Shown: positions 25,654-33,232 of the stretch, one piece after another
Numbering within the stretch: position 1 is the stretch's first letter
Layout of the letters: each line of letters opens with the position of its first letter
Assembly: GCF_013127955.1 (NCBI RefSeq)
Contig: NZ_CP053435.1
Coordinates: 2,914,001 to 2,978,000 of the forward strand
From: Spirosoma taeanense
GTDB lineage: Bacteria > Bacteroidota > Bacteroidia > Cytophagales > Spirosomataceae
Direction of reading: 5' to 3'
DNA length: 64,000 nt
The notes under the pieces: model-generated
The model's input: only the letters and a program-made list of their open reading frames with translations
What the model was told of the DNA's origin: nothing
Database searches by the model: none
Program-made: the position numbers and the translations under genes

Positions 25654-26724
25654 ATGAACGGAACGCTGGCTTCCTATATCGATTTACTCACGCCCTGGAT
25701 TCCGACAGAGCTGATTTCGCCCCCCTACCTGCACCACATCCGCAGGATTAGTCAGCGGCTGCCGGCTCTGTCATTCGGCTGTTTTGAATGCTGGCTGGCG
25801 GCCGAGGAACCTCGTGTTGATTTTAACGTAGCGATTGCGGGCAAACTAAACGAGCACAGAACAGTAGCAGACTGGGTTGCGCGTCTTCCGCAGCCTGATG
25901 CTGAAGCACAAACATCGGCACTACGTAACCTGCAAACCATTTGCAGCACCTGGAGCAGCCCCGGCTTTTTTCTCAGTTCCCATATCCGAATCCTCTGGCT
26001 GGTTTATGATATTGTCAATCCATTGAGCGTTGTGTCAGTTCCCTGGTTGTACGTTCATTTCCGTGAGAATCAGTTTATGAATGATGCGGTCGTGAGGCCC
26101 GAAATTATCCTTCAGACACTCGCGCTGATAGCGAATCGGCCGATTTCAGCTAAAACCGGCGCAATCCGTGCGTTTTTGGAATCTATCCCGTCCAGGATTC
26201 AAATCCGCGCGGTTGGACTTCCATCGAACCGGGGCGATAATCTGCTGCGGATATACCTGGTAATGCAGACTTACGCTGACTTGCAGCGTTTCATAACAGA
26301 GCACGCATGGCCTGGCGATGTGAATGCGCTGGAGCAGCAGATGAGTCCCTTGATTCATCACTGTGATTTTTTTGCTTTACTCATTGATGTAAACCCAGCT
26401 ATACAGCCTAAAATAGGGATTGAGTGCTGGTTCAACGACGCCCAGACGCAGGACAAATTAATCAGCTTTACCAATCGCCTGTTGGAGGCCGGGCTGTGCT
26501 CCAGCCAGAAACAAGCGGCCCTGCTGCGCTGGAACGGCAGGTTCGAAACCAAAACCAGTCCGCTACTTTGGTCGTCGCCCGATTCCATACCTCACACAAC
26601 CACCGAACCGCAGCGGGTGGTTATCCGAAAAATGGCTCAGTACGTCAAGCTTGTCTACGAGCCCGGGAAGCCCGTAGTGGCAAAAGGGTATTTGTACTTC
26701 GACCGGTTGCTGAAAGGGGGTTGA
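25654..26724 (+). CDS. Protein of unknown function, divergent from the VioB-like gene
   Basis: 356 residues, no signal peptide or membrane span. The sequence alternates helix and strand and contains two similar short motifs, FGCFECWLAAEEPRVDFNVA (about 38-57) and PKIGIECWFNDAQ (about 250-262), each followed by an acidic or polar loop, which may mark a duplicated fold. The C-terminus IRKMAQYVKLVYEPGKPVVA ends KGYLYFDRL and looks like a conserved domain end. I do not recognise the family. The shared 101-bp promoter region with the VioB-like gene suggests joint expression. It is convergent with the histidine kinase gene, 17 bp apart. Confidence 0.7.
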   Translation: MNGTLASYIDLLTPWIPTELISPPYLHHIRRISQRLPALSFGCFECWLAAEEPRVDFNVAIAGKLNEHRTVADWVARLPQPDAEAQTSALRNLQTICSTWSSPGFFLSSHIRILWLVYDIVNPLSVVSVPWLYVHFRENQFMNDAVVRPEIILQTLALIANRPISAKTGAIRAFLESIPSRIQIRAVGLPSNRGDNLLRIYLVMQTYADLQRFITEHAWPGDVNALEQQMSPLIHHCDFFALLIDVNPAIQPKIGIECWFNDAQTQDKLISFTNRLLEAGLCSSQKQAALLRWNGRFETKTSPLLWSSPDSIPHTTTEPQRVVIRKMAQYVKLVYEPGKPVVAKGYLYFDRLLKGG

Positions 26725-26741
26725 TATGAGCCGGAAGCGAC

Positions 26742-28856
26742 TCAGGCGGAGATTGGCGGTGAGTAAGGCAGACTAATCATAAACTCGGTATAGCTGCCAG
26801 CTTCGGTCCGAACGTTCACCTCACCTCCATGCCCTTTTGTAATAATATCATACGTCAGAAACAGGCCCAGACCCGTACCCTGGCCAGCCGGCTTGGTGGT
26901 AAAGAAAGGCTGGTAGATTTTATTCAGAATCTCGGCGGGGATACCGGTTCCATTGTCCTTCACCACAAGTTTTAGTTTGTTTTTTTCCAGGTACGTACTC
27001 ACCCATACCTGCGGTTGATAAGCGTTTCCCTGCTGCCGAGTTTTCTCGTTGACCGCATCAAACGCGTTATTATATAAATTCAGTAAGACCTGCCCAAGCT
27101 CCTGCGGCACAACCTCAATCTCGTTCAGATCAGGCGTAAACTCGGTAGTGAGTTTAGCGTTGAACAGCTTATCCTTTATCCGTTTTCCCTGATAGGCTAC
27201 CTGTAAATATTCTTCGGCCAGAGCATTAACATTGACCAGTCTCTTTTCAGAAGGCCCCGTGCGGCTATGCTCCAGCATACCCTTTACAATGGCATTGGCC
27301 CGGTGGCCATGAGCCGTAATTTTCTTCATGTTCCCCTTTAAATCCTCCAGAATAAAACCTGCTTCCTGTAGATCACCTTTGCTCAATTCCTGCTGCGCTT
27401 CATCAAGTAAATCAGAGCTTACTTCCGAAAAATTAGTAACAAAATTCAGCGGGTTCTGAATCTCATGGGCAACGCCCGCCGTCAGTTCGCCGAGCGAAGC
27501 CATTTTCTCGCGTAGGATCAGTTGGTCCTGGGTAGCCCGGAGCTGGCTGAGCGACTGGTTCAATTCAGCTGTACGCTCCTGTACTTTTTGCTCCAGTTCC
27601 TGGTTTAAGATTACTTGTAACTGTTGATTCTCCTCCAGCTGATGAATAATGCGCGTCTGCTTTTCTTCATTCTCACGTCGAAGCACATTGATCATATTTG
27701 CCAGGGCAAAAGCCAACAGAATGACTTCAATTGCAGAGCCAGTAGGGAGCGCATATTTAAAAGTGAAATCCGATTTAGGTAGCACGCCCATTAGCGAAAG
27801 AATTACGCAAAGGATTCCCAGAAACATGAACGAAAAGCCAATCGAAAAGATCAGTGCCGATGGATACCGGTCTCTGATACTGCGTATGCCTACATATATT
27901 ATGCAGGGAAAAGTAGCTAATCCCAGAATTTGGGTGATGGCAAAACCTATATCGAAATAAATATAGTTCAGAATACCTGAAATTAGATAGGCCCAGATCA
28001 GAGCGTTTAAAACTTTATTCCATCCGGGATACCGTTCCCTGAGATTAAGGAAATTTTGGACAAACAAGGTATAAACAATACCTAAAACATTAGAAGCCGC
28101 TACGTCAATATATAAATACCAGTATGGAAAAGAATCAATAAAGCCTAATAAAGAAATAAGGTAACCCGAATTACCAGCGGTGAAAAATATAGTAAACACC
28201 AGAACTAACAGGTAATAGGCATAACTTTTTAAGCGCGTCGAAATAAAAATAAATGAATTATAAATAAGCATAACCAGGAAAATACCCAGGAATGTGAATA
28301 TGATTTTCCCGGCCTGGGCATCCTTTTCATCCACTACGGCTCTCGGCGCTATGGTAAAACTCAGGTCACGTGGAATCTTTTCCGGGTCGAAATGCGATTC
28401 AATCCGGACAAAACATTCTTTTATCTCGTCTGACTTTATAGACAATTTAATGTAAGGTTTGTTGGCCTCCGGATAATCCCGTTTTTTATAAGGCAGCAGA
28501 TATCCGGTTTGCTTATGAATAAACTGATCGCCAGATTTATAATAAAAATCAACGAAGGCCCAATTTTCAAAATTAACTATCCATTCAGCATCAATCTCCT
28601 GATTATTTTTTAGCCGAAACGCAAGCCAGTAGACCCGTGTATTATCGTCAAATGCCGTACGGCTTACAACTTGAAACTTCTGGTAGTTTACAGAATGAGT
28701 AACGTCCGAAATAGTTAATTTCCCGGAACTATCTTTTAAATATAAAAAATTAGAAGCAACAGGTATCGTCTGGTTTTTCTCCAGCAGTATTGTCTGGGCC
28801 TTGGCAGAGTTAATCTGAAATAGCAATGAAAGAATTAGTAAACCGATACACCTCAT
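26742..28856 (-). CDS. 7TMR-DISM sensor histidine kinase
   Basis: 704 residues from MRCIGLLILSLLFQINSAKA; a start 25 codons upstream is in frame but precedes the signal peptide. Order: periplasmic 7TMR-DISMED2 sensor (about 25-180), seven transmembrane helices (about 190-390), coiled coil (about 395-450), HisKA with phospho-acceptor His in GVAHEIQNPLNF, and HATPase_c with NLYNNAFDAVN, DNGTGIP and GQGTGLGLFL. It senses an extracellular, possibly carbohydrate, ligand and would phosphorylate a response regulator; none is adjacent, so it is an orphan kinase. The gene is AT-rich. It is divergent from the 93-residue gene with about 310 bp between them. Confidence 0.9.
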   Translation of the reverse strand: MRCIGLLILSLLFQINSAKAQTILLEKNQTIPVASNFLYLKDSSGKLTISDVTHSVNYQKFQVVSRTAFDDNTRVYWLAFRLKNNQEIDAEWIVNFENWAFVDFYYKSGDQFIHKQTGYLLPYKKRDYPEANKPYIKLSIKSDEIKECFVRIESHFDPEKIPRDLSFTIAPRAVVDEKDAQAGKIIFTFLGIFLVMLIYNSFIFISTRLKSYAYYLLVLVFTIFFTAGNSGYLISLLGFIDSFPYWYLYIDVAASNVLGIVYTLFVQNFLNLRERYPGWNKVLNALIWAYLISGILNYIYFDIGFAITQILGLATFPCIIYVGIRSIRDRYPSALIFSIGFSFMFLGILCVILSLMGVLPKSDFTFKYALPTGSAIEVILLAFALANMINVLRRENEEKQTRIIHQLEENQQLQVILNQELEQKVQERTAELNQSLSQLRATQDQLILREKMASLGELTAGVAHEIQNPLNFVTNFSEVSSDLLDEAQQELSKGDLQEAGFILEDLKGNMKKITAHGHRANAIVKGMLEHSRTGPSEKRLVNVNALAEEYLQVAYQGKRIKDKLFNAKLTTEFTPDLNEIEVVPQELGQVLLNLYNNAFDAVNEKTRQQGNAYQPQVWVSTYLEKNKLKLVVKDNGTGIPAEILNKIYQPFFTTKPAGQGTGLGLFLTYDIITKGHGGEVNVRTEAGSYTEFMISLPYSPPISA

Positions 28857-29170
28857 AGCCACAAACACTAGTTTATAGTTTAAACGGGTCCAAACCAATT
28901 TGGAAATTGTAGCAGATGTATGACTGAACAAATCACTGTTAGCCTATATTATGAATAGACTTTTCTTCTTCCAGGTAAGCATGTTTCTTTCTCCATCGCA
29001 TGCGACCAAATTAGTGAAAAATACACTTGTTTATCAAGATGATTATGCTACTTTAGATTGGATAAGGGCGAGTCGGTCAATACCGTTCGTTATAATGCCA
29101 CAGATCAACTGCTATTTATCTAAATATACTTACATTTCTTTATCAGTTAACCTCTTAATCTTTATAAAGC

Positions 29171-29452
29171 ATGAAATCATCATCCGAAACCTTAAAAGAT
29201 GCTCTTATTCGGGTTGGCGACGGTCATTACGCCGATTTGCTGTCCCCAGAGGCTCAGAAATTGACTAAGGCCAAAATTACCGATTTCATGAACAGCAAAT
29301 CGACGCACACTTTCAGTACAGAAACGGTTAAATCATTGCGAAAATTTGCCAAGCAACGCATGAAGGATGGGAAGAGCATTTTTCCATATGAGAAAATGGA
29401 AGGCATTCAACATAATGATGCTGATGACCATATGGGTGGCGGAACCTGGTAA
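29171..29452 (+). CDS. 93-residue protein, candidate precursor or cargo of the peptidase unit
   Basis: 93 residues, MKSSSETLKDALIRVGDGHY, with no signal peptide or Cys. The N-terminal 60 residues are helical and charged; the end turns acidic and His/Gly-rich (GIQHNDADDHMGGGTW). The size, the leader-like N-terminus and the distinctive short tail fit a peptidase substrate or a leader-containing precursor, but the family is unknown. It is separated from the cysteine peptidase gene by 171 bp that hold a strong hairpin, an arrangement that would let it be expressed at a higher level than the genes after it. An alternative is a small regulator of the peptidase. Confidence 0.65.
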   Translation: MKSSSETLKDALIRVGDGHYADLLSPEAQKLTKAKITDFMNSKSTHTFSTETVKSLRKFAKQRMKDGKSIFPYEKMEGIQHNDADDHMGGGTW

Positions 29453-29462
29453 ATAAGGTTTC

Positions 29463-29522
29463 TTGTCCTTATCAATGCTGAAAATGTGGCATTGGTAAGG
29501 ACAAACGATTCAATAATTTTTT
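29463..29522 (+). terminator. Strong hairpin and T-run between the 93-residue gene and the peptidase gene
   Basis: TTGTCCTTATCAATGC (29463-29478) pairs with GCATTGGTAAGGACAA (29489-29504), 16 bp with one wobble pair and a 10-nt loop. T-runs follow only at about 29516-29522, 12 nt after the stem, so termination is probably partial. It could act as an attenuator or as an mRNA-stabilising 3' structure for the 93-residue gene. Confidence 0.6.
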
Positions 29523-29623
29523 AGCCCCTACGGCAGATTCATATCAAAGTCTGCTCAACTGAGGTTCGTCTATAAAAACTGGCCTACGCGTCTTGTCTTT
29601 GTCCGTGCCTGAGCAATAGACTT

Positions 29624-30220
29624 ATGGTTACGAATACCGTAAAAAAAAGACTTCTTGATTTTACAATGGAGACACAGTTAGGCCATGCGTTGTGCTGGGC
29701 TGCTGTTGGAACCAGTTGTGCACTTTTTTATGATTCAAACAGTAGCTGGACTCAATGTACCCTGGCCAGCGCTTCCATTACACCTGCCCCGGGCGATTGT
29801 TGTTCCGATCCGGAAAACTCACCCTGTGATATACCCTGGTTTCTTCAGAATAAACAAGATATCGGCTCGTTTGTAACGGCTGGAATTGCGGATAATTTCC
29901 ACAAGGATTTTATTTCGTTTACGCAATTAATGGAGCAGCTGGATCAGGGCCGTTTAGTCGCTTATCTGCTGGAATTAGACATTGACGGCGAAATAGCTGA
30001 TATGGATAAGTTTTCACATTTTGTGGTTATTGCGGGCTACGAGTCTACGACTACTGAGCAAAACGTCACTGTTTACGATCCTTACTTCGGCACATCGGAA
30101 ATGCCCTATAAGGAATTTGTAACTAATTATAAATGTCATGGGGGTTCTGTTCTGGGCCATAAAGTAACGCACAGCTTAGTAGAATATACTTTTTTCTCAA
30201 AGCCTGCTAAAAAATCCTGA
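29624..30220 (+). CDS. Papain-like cysteine peptidase (PF12385 type)
   Basis: 198 residues, no signal peptide. The catalytic Cys is in GHALCWAAVGTSCALFYD (about residue 24), the His in DKFSHFVVIAGYES (about 130), and the third residue in VTVYDPYFG (about 150). Two Cys-rich patches, WTQCTLA and DCCSDPENSPCDIPWFL, are typical of this family and may form a disulfide or metal-stabilised lobe. Family members cleave or transfer peptides and often sit beside a short partner gene. The next gene starts 3 bp after the stop. Start at 29624 kept; MET at residue 15 is possible. The family call is good; the substrate may be the 93-residue protein, which is inference. Confidence 0.8.
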   Translation: MVTNTVKKRLLDFTMETQLGHALCWAAVGTSCALFYDSNSSWTQCTLASASITPAPGDCCSDPENSPCDIPWFLQNKQDIGSFVTAGIADNFHKDFISFTQLMEQLDQGRLVAYLLELDIDGEIADMDKFSHFVVIAGYESTTTEQNVTVYDPYFGTSEMPYKEFVTNYKCHGGSVLGHKVTHSLVEYTFFSKPAKKS

Positions 30221-30223
30221 CTT

Positions 30224-30796
30224 ATGCCAATATGTACTACGCCTGCACCCGAAGATTCGGTCAAGGGGTTTACTGGCTGGCTCGCGAAACGAAAACCAGA
30301 CACACGCCTATCTAAACGTAAGAACGTATTACCCCATAAAGTTTTTCATGTTAATCTAAGCGACATTATTGCTGGCAAAGGGTTTACCAACGCGCATGTC
30401 GTATCCTGGCGCCATATTTATTCAGACAAACACGGTAGTACGGCCATAGAAACCAAAGTTGGGGAGTCAGGTGATTTCTTATTTCACGAGGCCCATTCCG
30501 GCCCAATGGTAGATGAGATGAAGACGTTGCACCTCAAATTAAAAAAAAGGAAAAAGCTGCAGTCCGAAACTTACGAGTTCGCTTTTCTGCGCATGTTTGC
30601 GCTAAAGATCAGCGCTATCTGGCTGAGGGCAGCCGATCGACAAAACGATTACTTTGTCCCGCTCCCGCCCTACTTTTACGGATTAGAACAAGGCAGGTTA
30701 TATCCGGTCAGCGAATTCATTGCGATTACCCAACGGGCAATTACCCAGCTTTCGGCCAAGAGTCGGGGCCCCGCCCAGCGCATGATGGGTGGCTGA
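30224..30796 (+). CDS. Partner protein of the cysteine peptidase, unknown function
   Basis: 190 residues starting 3 bp after the peptidase stop, so co-translated. It is basic in the N-terminal third (WLAKRKPDTRLSKRKNV) and mixed alpha/beta afterwards, with FAFLRMFALKISAIWLRAAD as a hydrophobic helix and YFVPLPPYFYGLEQGRLYPV towards the end. No signal peptide or known motif. I recall similar short genes next to papain-like peptidases in other Bacteroidota, which would fit a subunit or immunity/chaperone role. It is convergent with the HTTM gene, 10 bp apart. Confidence 0.65.
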   Translation: MPICTTPAPEDSVKGFTGWLAKRKPDTRLSKRKNVLPHKVFHVNLSDIIAGKGFTNAHVVSWRHIYSDKHGSTAIETKVGESGDFLFHEAHSGPMVDEMKTLHLKLKKRKKLQSETYEFAFLRMFALKISAIWLRAADRQNDYFVPLPPYFYGLEQGRLYPVSEFIAITQRAITQLSAKSRGPAQRMMGG

Positions 30797-30806
30797 CCAG
30801 CCAAGG

Positions 30807-31709
30807 TTACAACCGGCTGATTAGGCCGAAAAAAACCGCATATTCCTGAGGGGTTACGAACGCGCCCAGCCCACATATCATTGCCATTTGAAAGAAACCG
30901 ATGCGCAAAAACAACCAGAGTGAAAGATGAAGCAGAACGCCTAGCGCCAGCACCGGTAGCCTGAATTCGTCAATCCAGACCAGCGTAAACAGAGCGATTT
31001 CGATTACCAGGGTGCCATAGGTAGTGGCCTTATAAAACCATGCATGATTCAGCGCAGCCGGAAGTCGGCCTCGATTCCAGATTCGCACATTCAGAACCTG
31101 CTGGGTAGCCGTGCCATTCAGCCAGCTATCGCCCAGCAGCTTGAATAACACGTTCTTCATGTAAATATTAGCCATAAACAACCGAATCATCAGGAGCGTC
31201 CACGAATAAGCCAGCACGTCGGCATTGAGCAGATGCGGGAGGTTCAGCAGTGATAGCTGAGTATCCGAAGGAGCGAAAATCAGGAGCAGACAGAAAAACC
31301 GGTACAGGGCATCCCCTGAGCTTAAGACATAAATGTTCCGGTTATGAATGGAAACTAACGTAACAAAGCAAAGGAGAGCGGCAAGCTGGGGGAATACCCC
31401 CACCATAAGACAAAGACCGGCTATAAACTGCAGCAGCAATACCAATTCTACAGATTTGTTTGTTGCCGGCAGGTAATTCAGTAATGAAAACCGAAACGGC
31501 TTCAGAGCGCTGGCATATTCGGGATAACCAAACCAGCCGTCAACCGACAACAGGGGTTTATACACACTCAGCCAGTTGCGGGTTTCGGTCAACACCAGAA
31601 AGCCCGTCAACACCCGAAAAACGCATATTGTCAGGGTAGGCTGCTCGCTGAATAACGCCCTGTTCCAGATTTCTGCCAGTTCACCTATAGTTATAAATAA
31701 GAGGCTCAT
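30807..31709 (-). CDS. HTTM-domain membrane protein
   Basis: 300 residues with about seven hydrophobic segments. The segments RVLTGFLVLTETRNWL, SIHNRNIYVLSSGDALYRFF and LLMIRLFMANIYMKNVLFKL match the HTTM domain, the membrane core shared with vitamin K-dependent gamma-glutamyl carboxylase. Bacterial HTTM proteins are of unknown reaction, often paired with a second short membrane protein, as here: its ATG lies 29 bp inside the end of the upstream gene. A role in modifying a secreted or membrane target is possible but unproven. Confidence 0.75.
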   Translation of the reverse strand: MSLLFITIGELAEIWNRALFSEQPTLTICVFRVLTGFLVLTETRNWLSVYKPLLSVDGWFGYPEYASALKPFRFSLLNYLPATNKSVELVLLLQFIAGLCLMVGVFPQLAALLCFVTLVSIHNRNIYVLSSGDALYRFFCLLLIFAPSDTQLSLLNLPHLLNADVLAYSWTLLMIRLFMANIYMKNVLFKLLGDSWLNGTATQQVLNVRIWNRGRLPAALNHAWFYKATTYGTLVIEIALFTLVWIDEFRLPVLALGVLLHLSLWLFLRIGFFQMAMICGLGAFVTPQEYAVFFGLISRL

Positions 31710-32247
31710 ACGGCTGATTTTTGTGGCTATCTACAAGATCATACGTATAAATTTTACGGCTTAGCCAGGGTAATATGTAAAACGTGCTATCGGGCGCTGG
31801 CTCGTAGTATTGTATGATATGCACTTTAATCGGCGGGCTTTTTGCTTGAGGCTGCTTCCCGTATTCGTGGAGAATGTATTTACAGATAGCTTCCTTCGGT
31901 ATAGGGTCTTTTTGCGATAACAACTGGTTATGCATTTTAATGAACCGGAAGTGAGAGGTTGCCTGATAATCATCGACGATGCTGTACTGGGGCAGTTTCC
32001 AGGCCTGGAGGGTACCGTCCGCAAGTTCGATTTCGAACCCAATCAGGAAATTCTTTGACACGGGGCGGGGCGCAAACAAGGCCCAGTAATTATCGAGACC
32101 TGCCCAGCATATGTATTTACCAAAATGCCGGTGCAAAATTTCCCGAAAGAAATACCCTTCCGGCAGGCACCAGAATAACAGCAGAACCGTCAGCAGGCCG
32201 ACGAACGCGCTGATGAAGAGTTTTTGAGTAACTATAAGCCATTCCAA
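31681..32247 (-). CDS. HTTM partner protein, single N-terminal membrane span
   Basis: 188 residues. One hydrophobic segment (LFISAFVGLLTVLLLFWCLP) is followed by an extracytoplasmic part with NYWALFAPRPVSKNFLIGFE, a segment I associate with the proteins that accompany HTTM genes, and a C-terminal beta-rich region (KVHIIQYYEPAPDSTFYILP). The gene overlaps the HTTM gene by 29 bp, so the pair is translationally coupled and probably forms one complex. It is the first gene downstream of the infC terminator on this strand. Confidence 0.65.
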   Translation of the reverse strand: MEWLIVTQKLFISAFVGLLTVLLLFWCLPEGYFFREILHRHFGKYICWAGLDNYWALFAPRPVSKNFLIGFEIELADGTLQAWKLPQYSIVDDYQATSHFRFIKMHNQLLSQKDPIPKEAICKYILHEYGKQPQAKSPPIKVHIIQYYEPAPDSTFYILPWLSRKIYTYDLVDSHKNQPYEPLIYNYR

Positions 32248-32437
32248 AGCCAGAAAAATTTAGATGGACAGATAGCGTTCATGAAGATACTCTGACTGGA
32301 GTTACGTTCACGGAACCAAACGGTTTGTAATTTCAGAGAGGTCTTCTTAAAACAGGAAAAAATACTGGGAATTTTCAAGAAGATACAGCTACCGGATCAT
32401 AACATTCTGAATGTCTCGTAAAATACGGAAAAAGACA

Positions 32438-32487
32438 AAGGGAAGAACAGACAACGAAGTTTGTTTTCTTCATCGCGTTCTTCCCTT
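32438..32487 (-). terminator. Probable terminator of infC
   Basis: AAGGGAAGAAC and GTTCTTCCCTT form an 11-bp stem with a 28-nt loop; on the minus strand a TTTGTCTTTTT tract follows. It lies about 20 bp after the infC stop and would separate infC from the accessory genes. The rest of 32248-32507 shows no gene. Confidence 0.65.
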
Positions 32488-32507
32488 CGCAGGTGTTACG
32501 TATCGCT

Positions 32508-33065
32508 TTACTTCTTGGGCACTACGACTTTCGGAGCCAGAAACATGGTCATGCGTTTTCCTTCCAGTTTAGGCTCGGCCTCCACTTTACCGTAGTCTTC
32601 GAGTCCTTTTGAGAAGCGTTCCAGGAGCTGGAAACCACGATCTTTGAAGACAATCGCCCGACCAACAAACTGGACGTAAGCTTTTACCTTGGCGCCTTCT
32701 TTCAGGAAGTTAATGGCGTGCTTAAGCTTAAATTCAAAGTCGTGGTCGTCGGTGTTTGGACCGAACCGGATTTCTTTAATAACGACCTTGGTGGCGTTTG
32801 CCTTGATTTCTTTCTGCTTTTTCTTCTGCTCGTATTTGAACTTGGAGTAGTCCACGATACGACAGACGGGCGGAACGGCGTTGGGCGATACCTCAACGAG
32901 GTCGAGGTTCTGCGCTTTGGCCATTGCCTGCGCCTTATTTATGTCGTAGATTCCCTGTTCTACATTTTCACCGACCACCCGTACTTCACGGGCCAGGATG
33001 CGCTCATTGACTTTGTAGGGTTCTTCAACCACGCGACGGGGTGGTCTGCGCTGGGGTAATGCCAT
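32508..33065 (-). CDS. infC: Translation initiation factor IF-3
   Basis: 185 residues, both domains present: N-terminal domain with [19 protein letters not shown] and [20 protein letters not shown], a Lys-rich linker ([20 protein letters not shown]) and the C-terminal domain with [20 protein letters not shown] and [14 protein letters not shown]. It binds the 30S subunit and proofreads initiation. Many bacteria start infC from AUU for autocontrol; here the start is an ordinary ATG ([11 protein letters not shown]), so that mechanism is absent. It follows thrS by about 170 bp. Confidence 0.97.
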   Translation of the reverse strand: MALPQRRPPRRVVEEPYKVNERILAREVRVVGENVEQGIYDINKAQAMAKAQNLDLVEVSPNAVPPVCRIVDYSKFKYEQKKKQKEIKANATKVVIKEIRFGPNTDDHDFEFKLKHAINFLKEGAKVKAYVQFVGRAIVFKDRGFQLLERFSKGLEDYGKVEAEPKLEGKRMTMFLAPKVVVPKK

Positions 33066-33189
33066 ATAATGTGTTTAGCGTACGAATGTTCAGACTGACT
33101 TTTTAAGTCGCTTGGATAACGTACCGGGTTCTAAAAAGTTCGGGAAACTATTGAAAATACTGATTCAGTGCAAGTTTACGCAATCTTTG

Positions 33190-33231
33190 GTATGGGGGCG
33201 TTCAGCGTTTAAGCCAGCAACGTCCCCATAC
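33190..33231. other. GC-rich hairpin at the thrS 3' end
   Basis: GTATGGGG and CCCCATAC, extended inside by CGTT and AACG, form an imperfect stem directly after the thrS stop. There is no T-run, so termination is doubtful; it may stabilise the thrS message or act as an attenuator before infC. Confidence 0.4.
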
Positions 33232-33232
33232 T

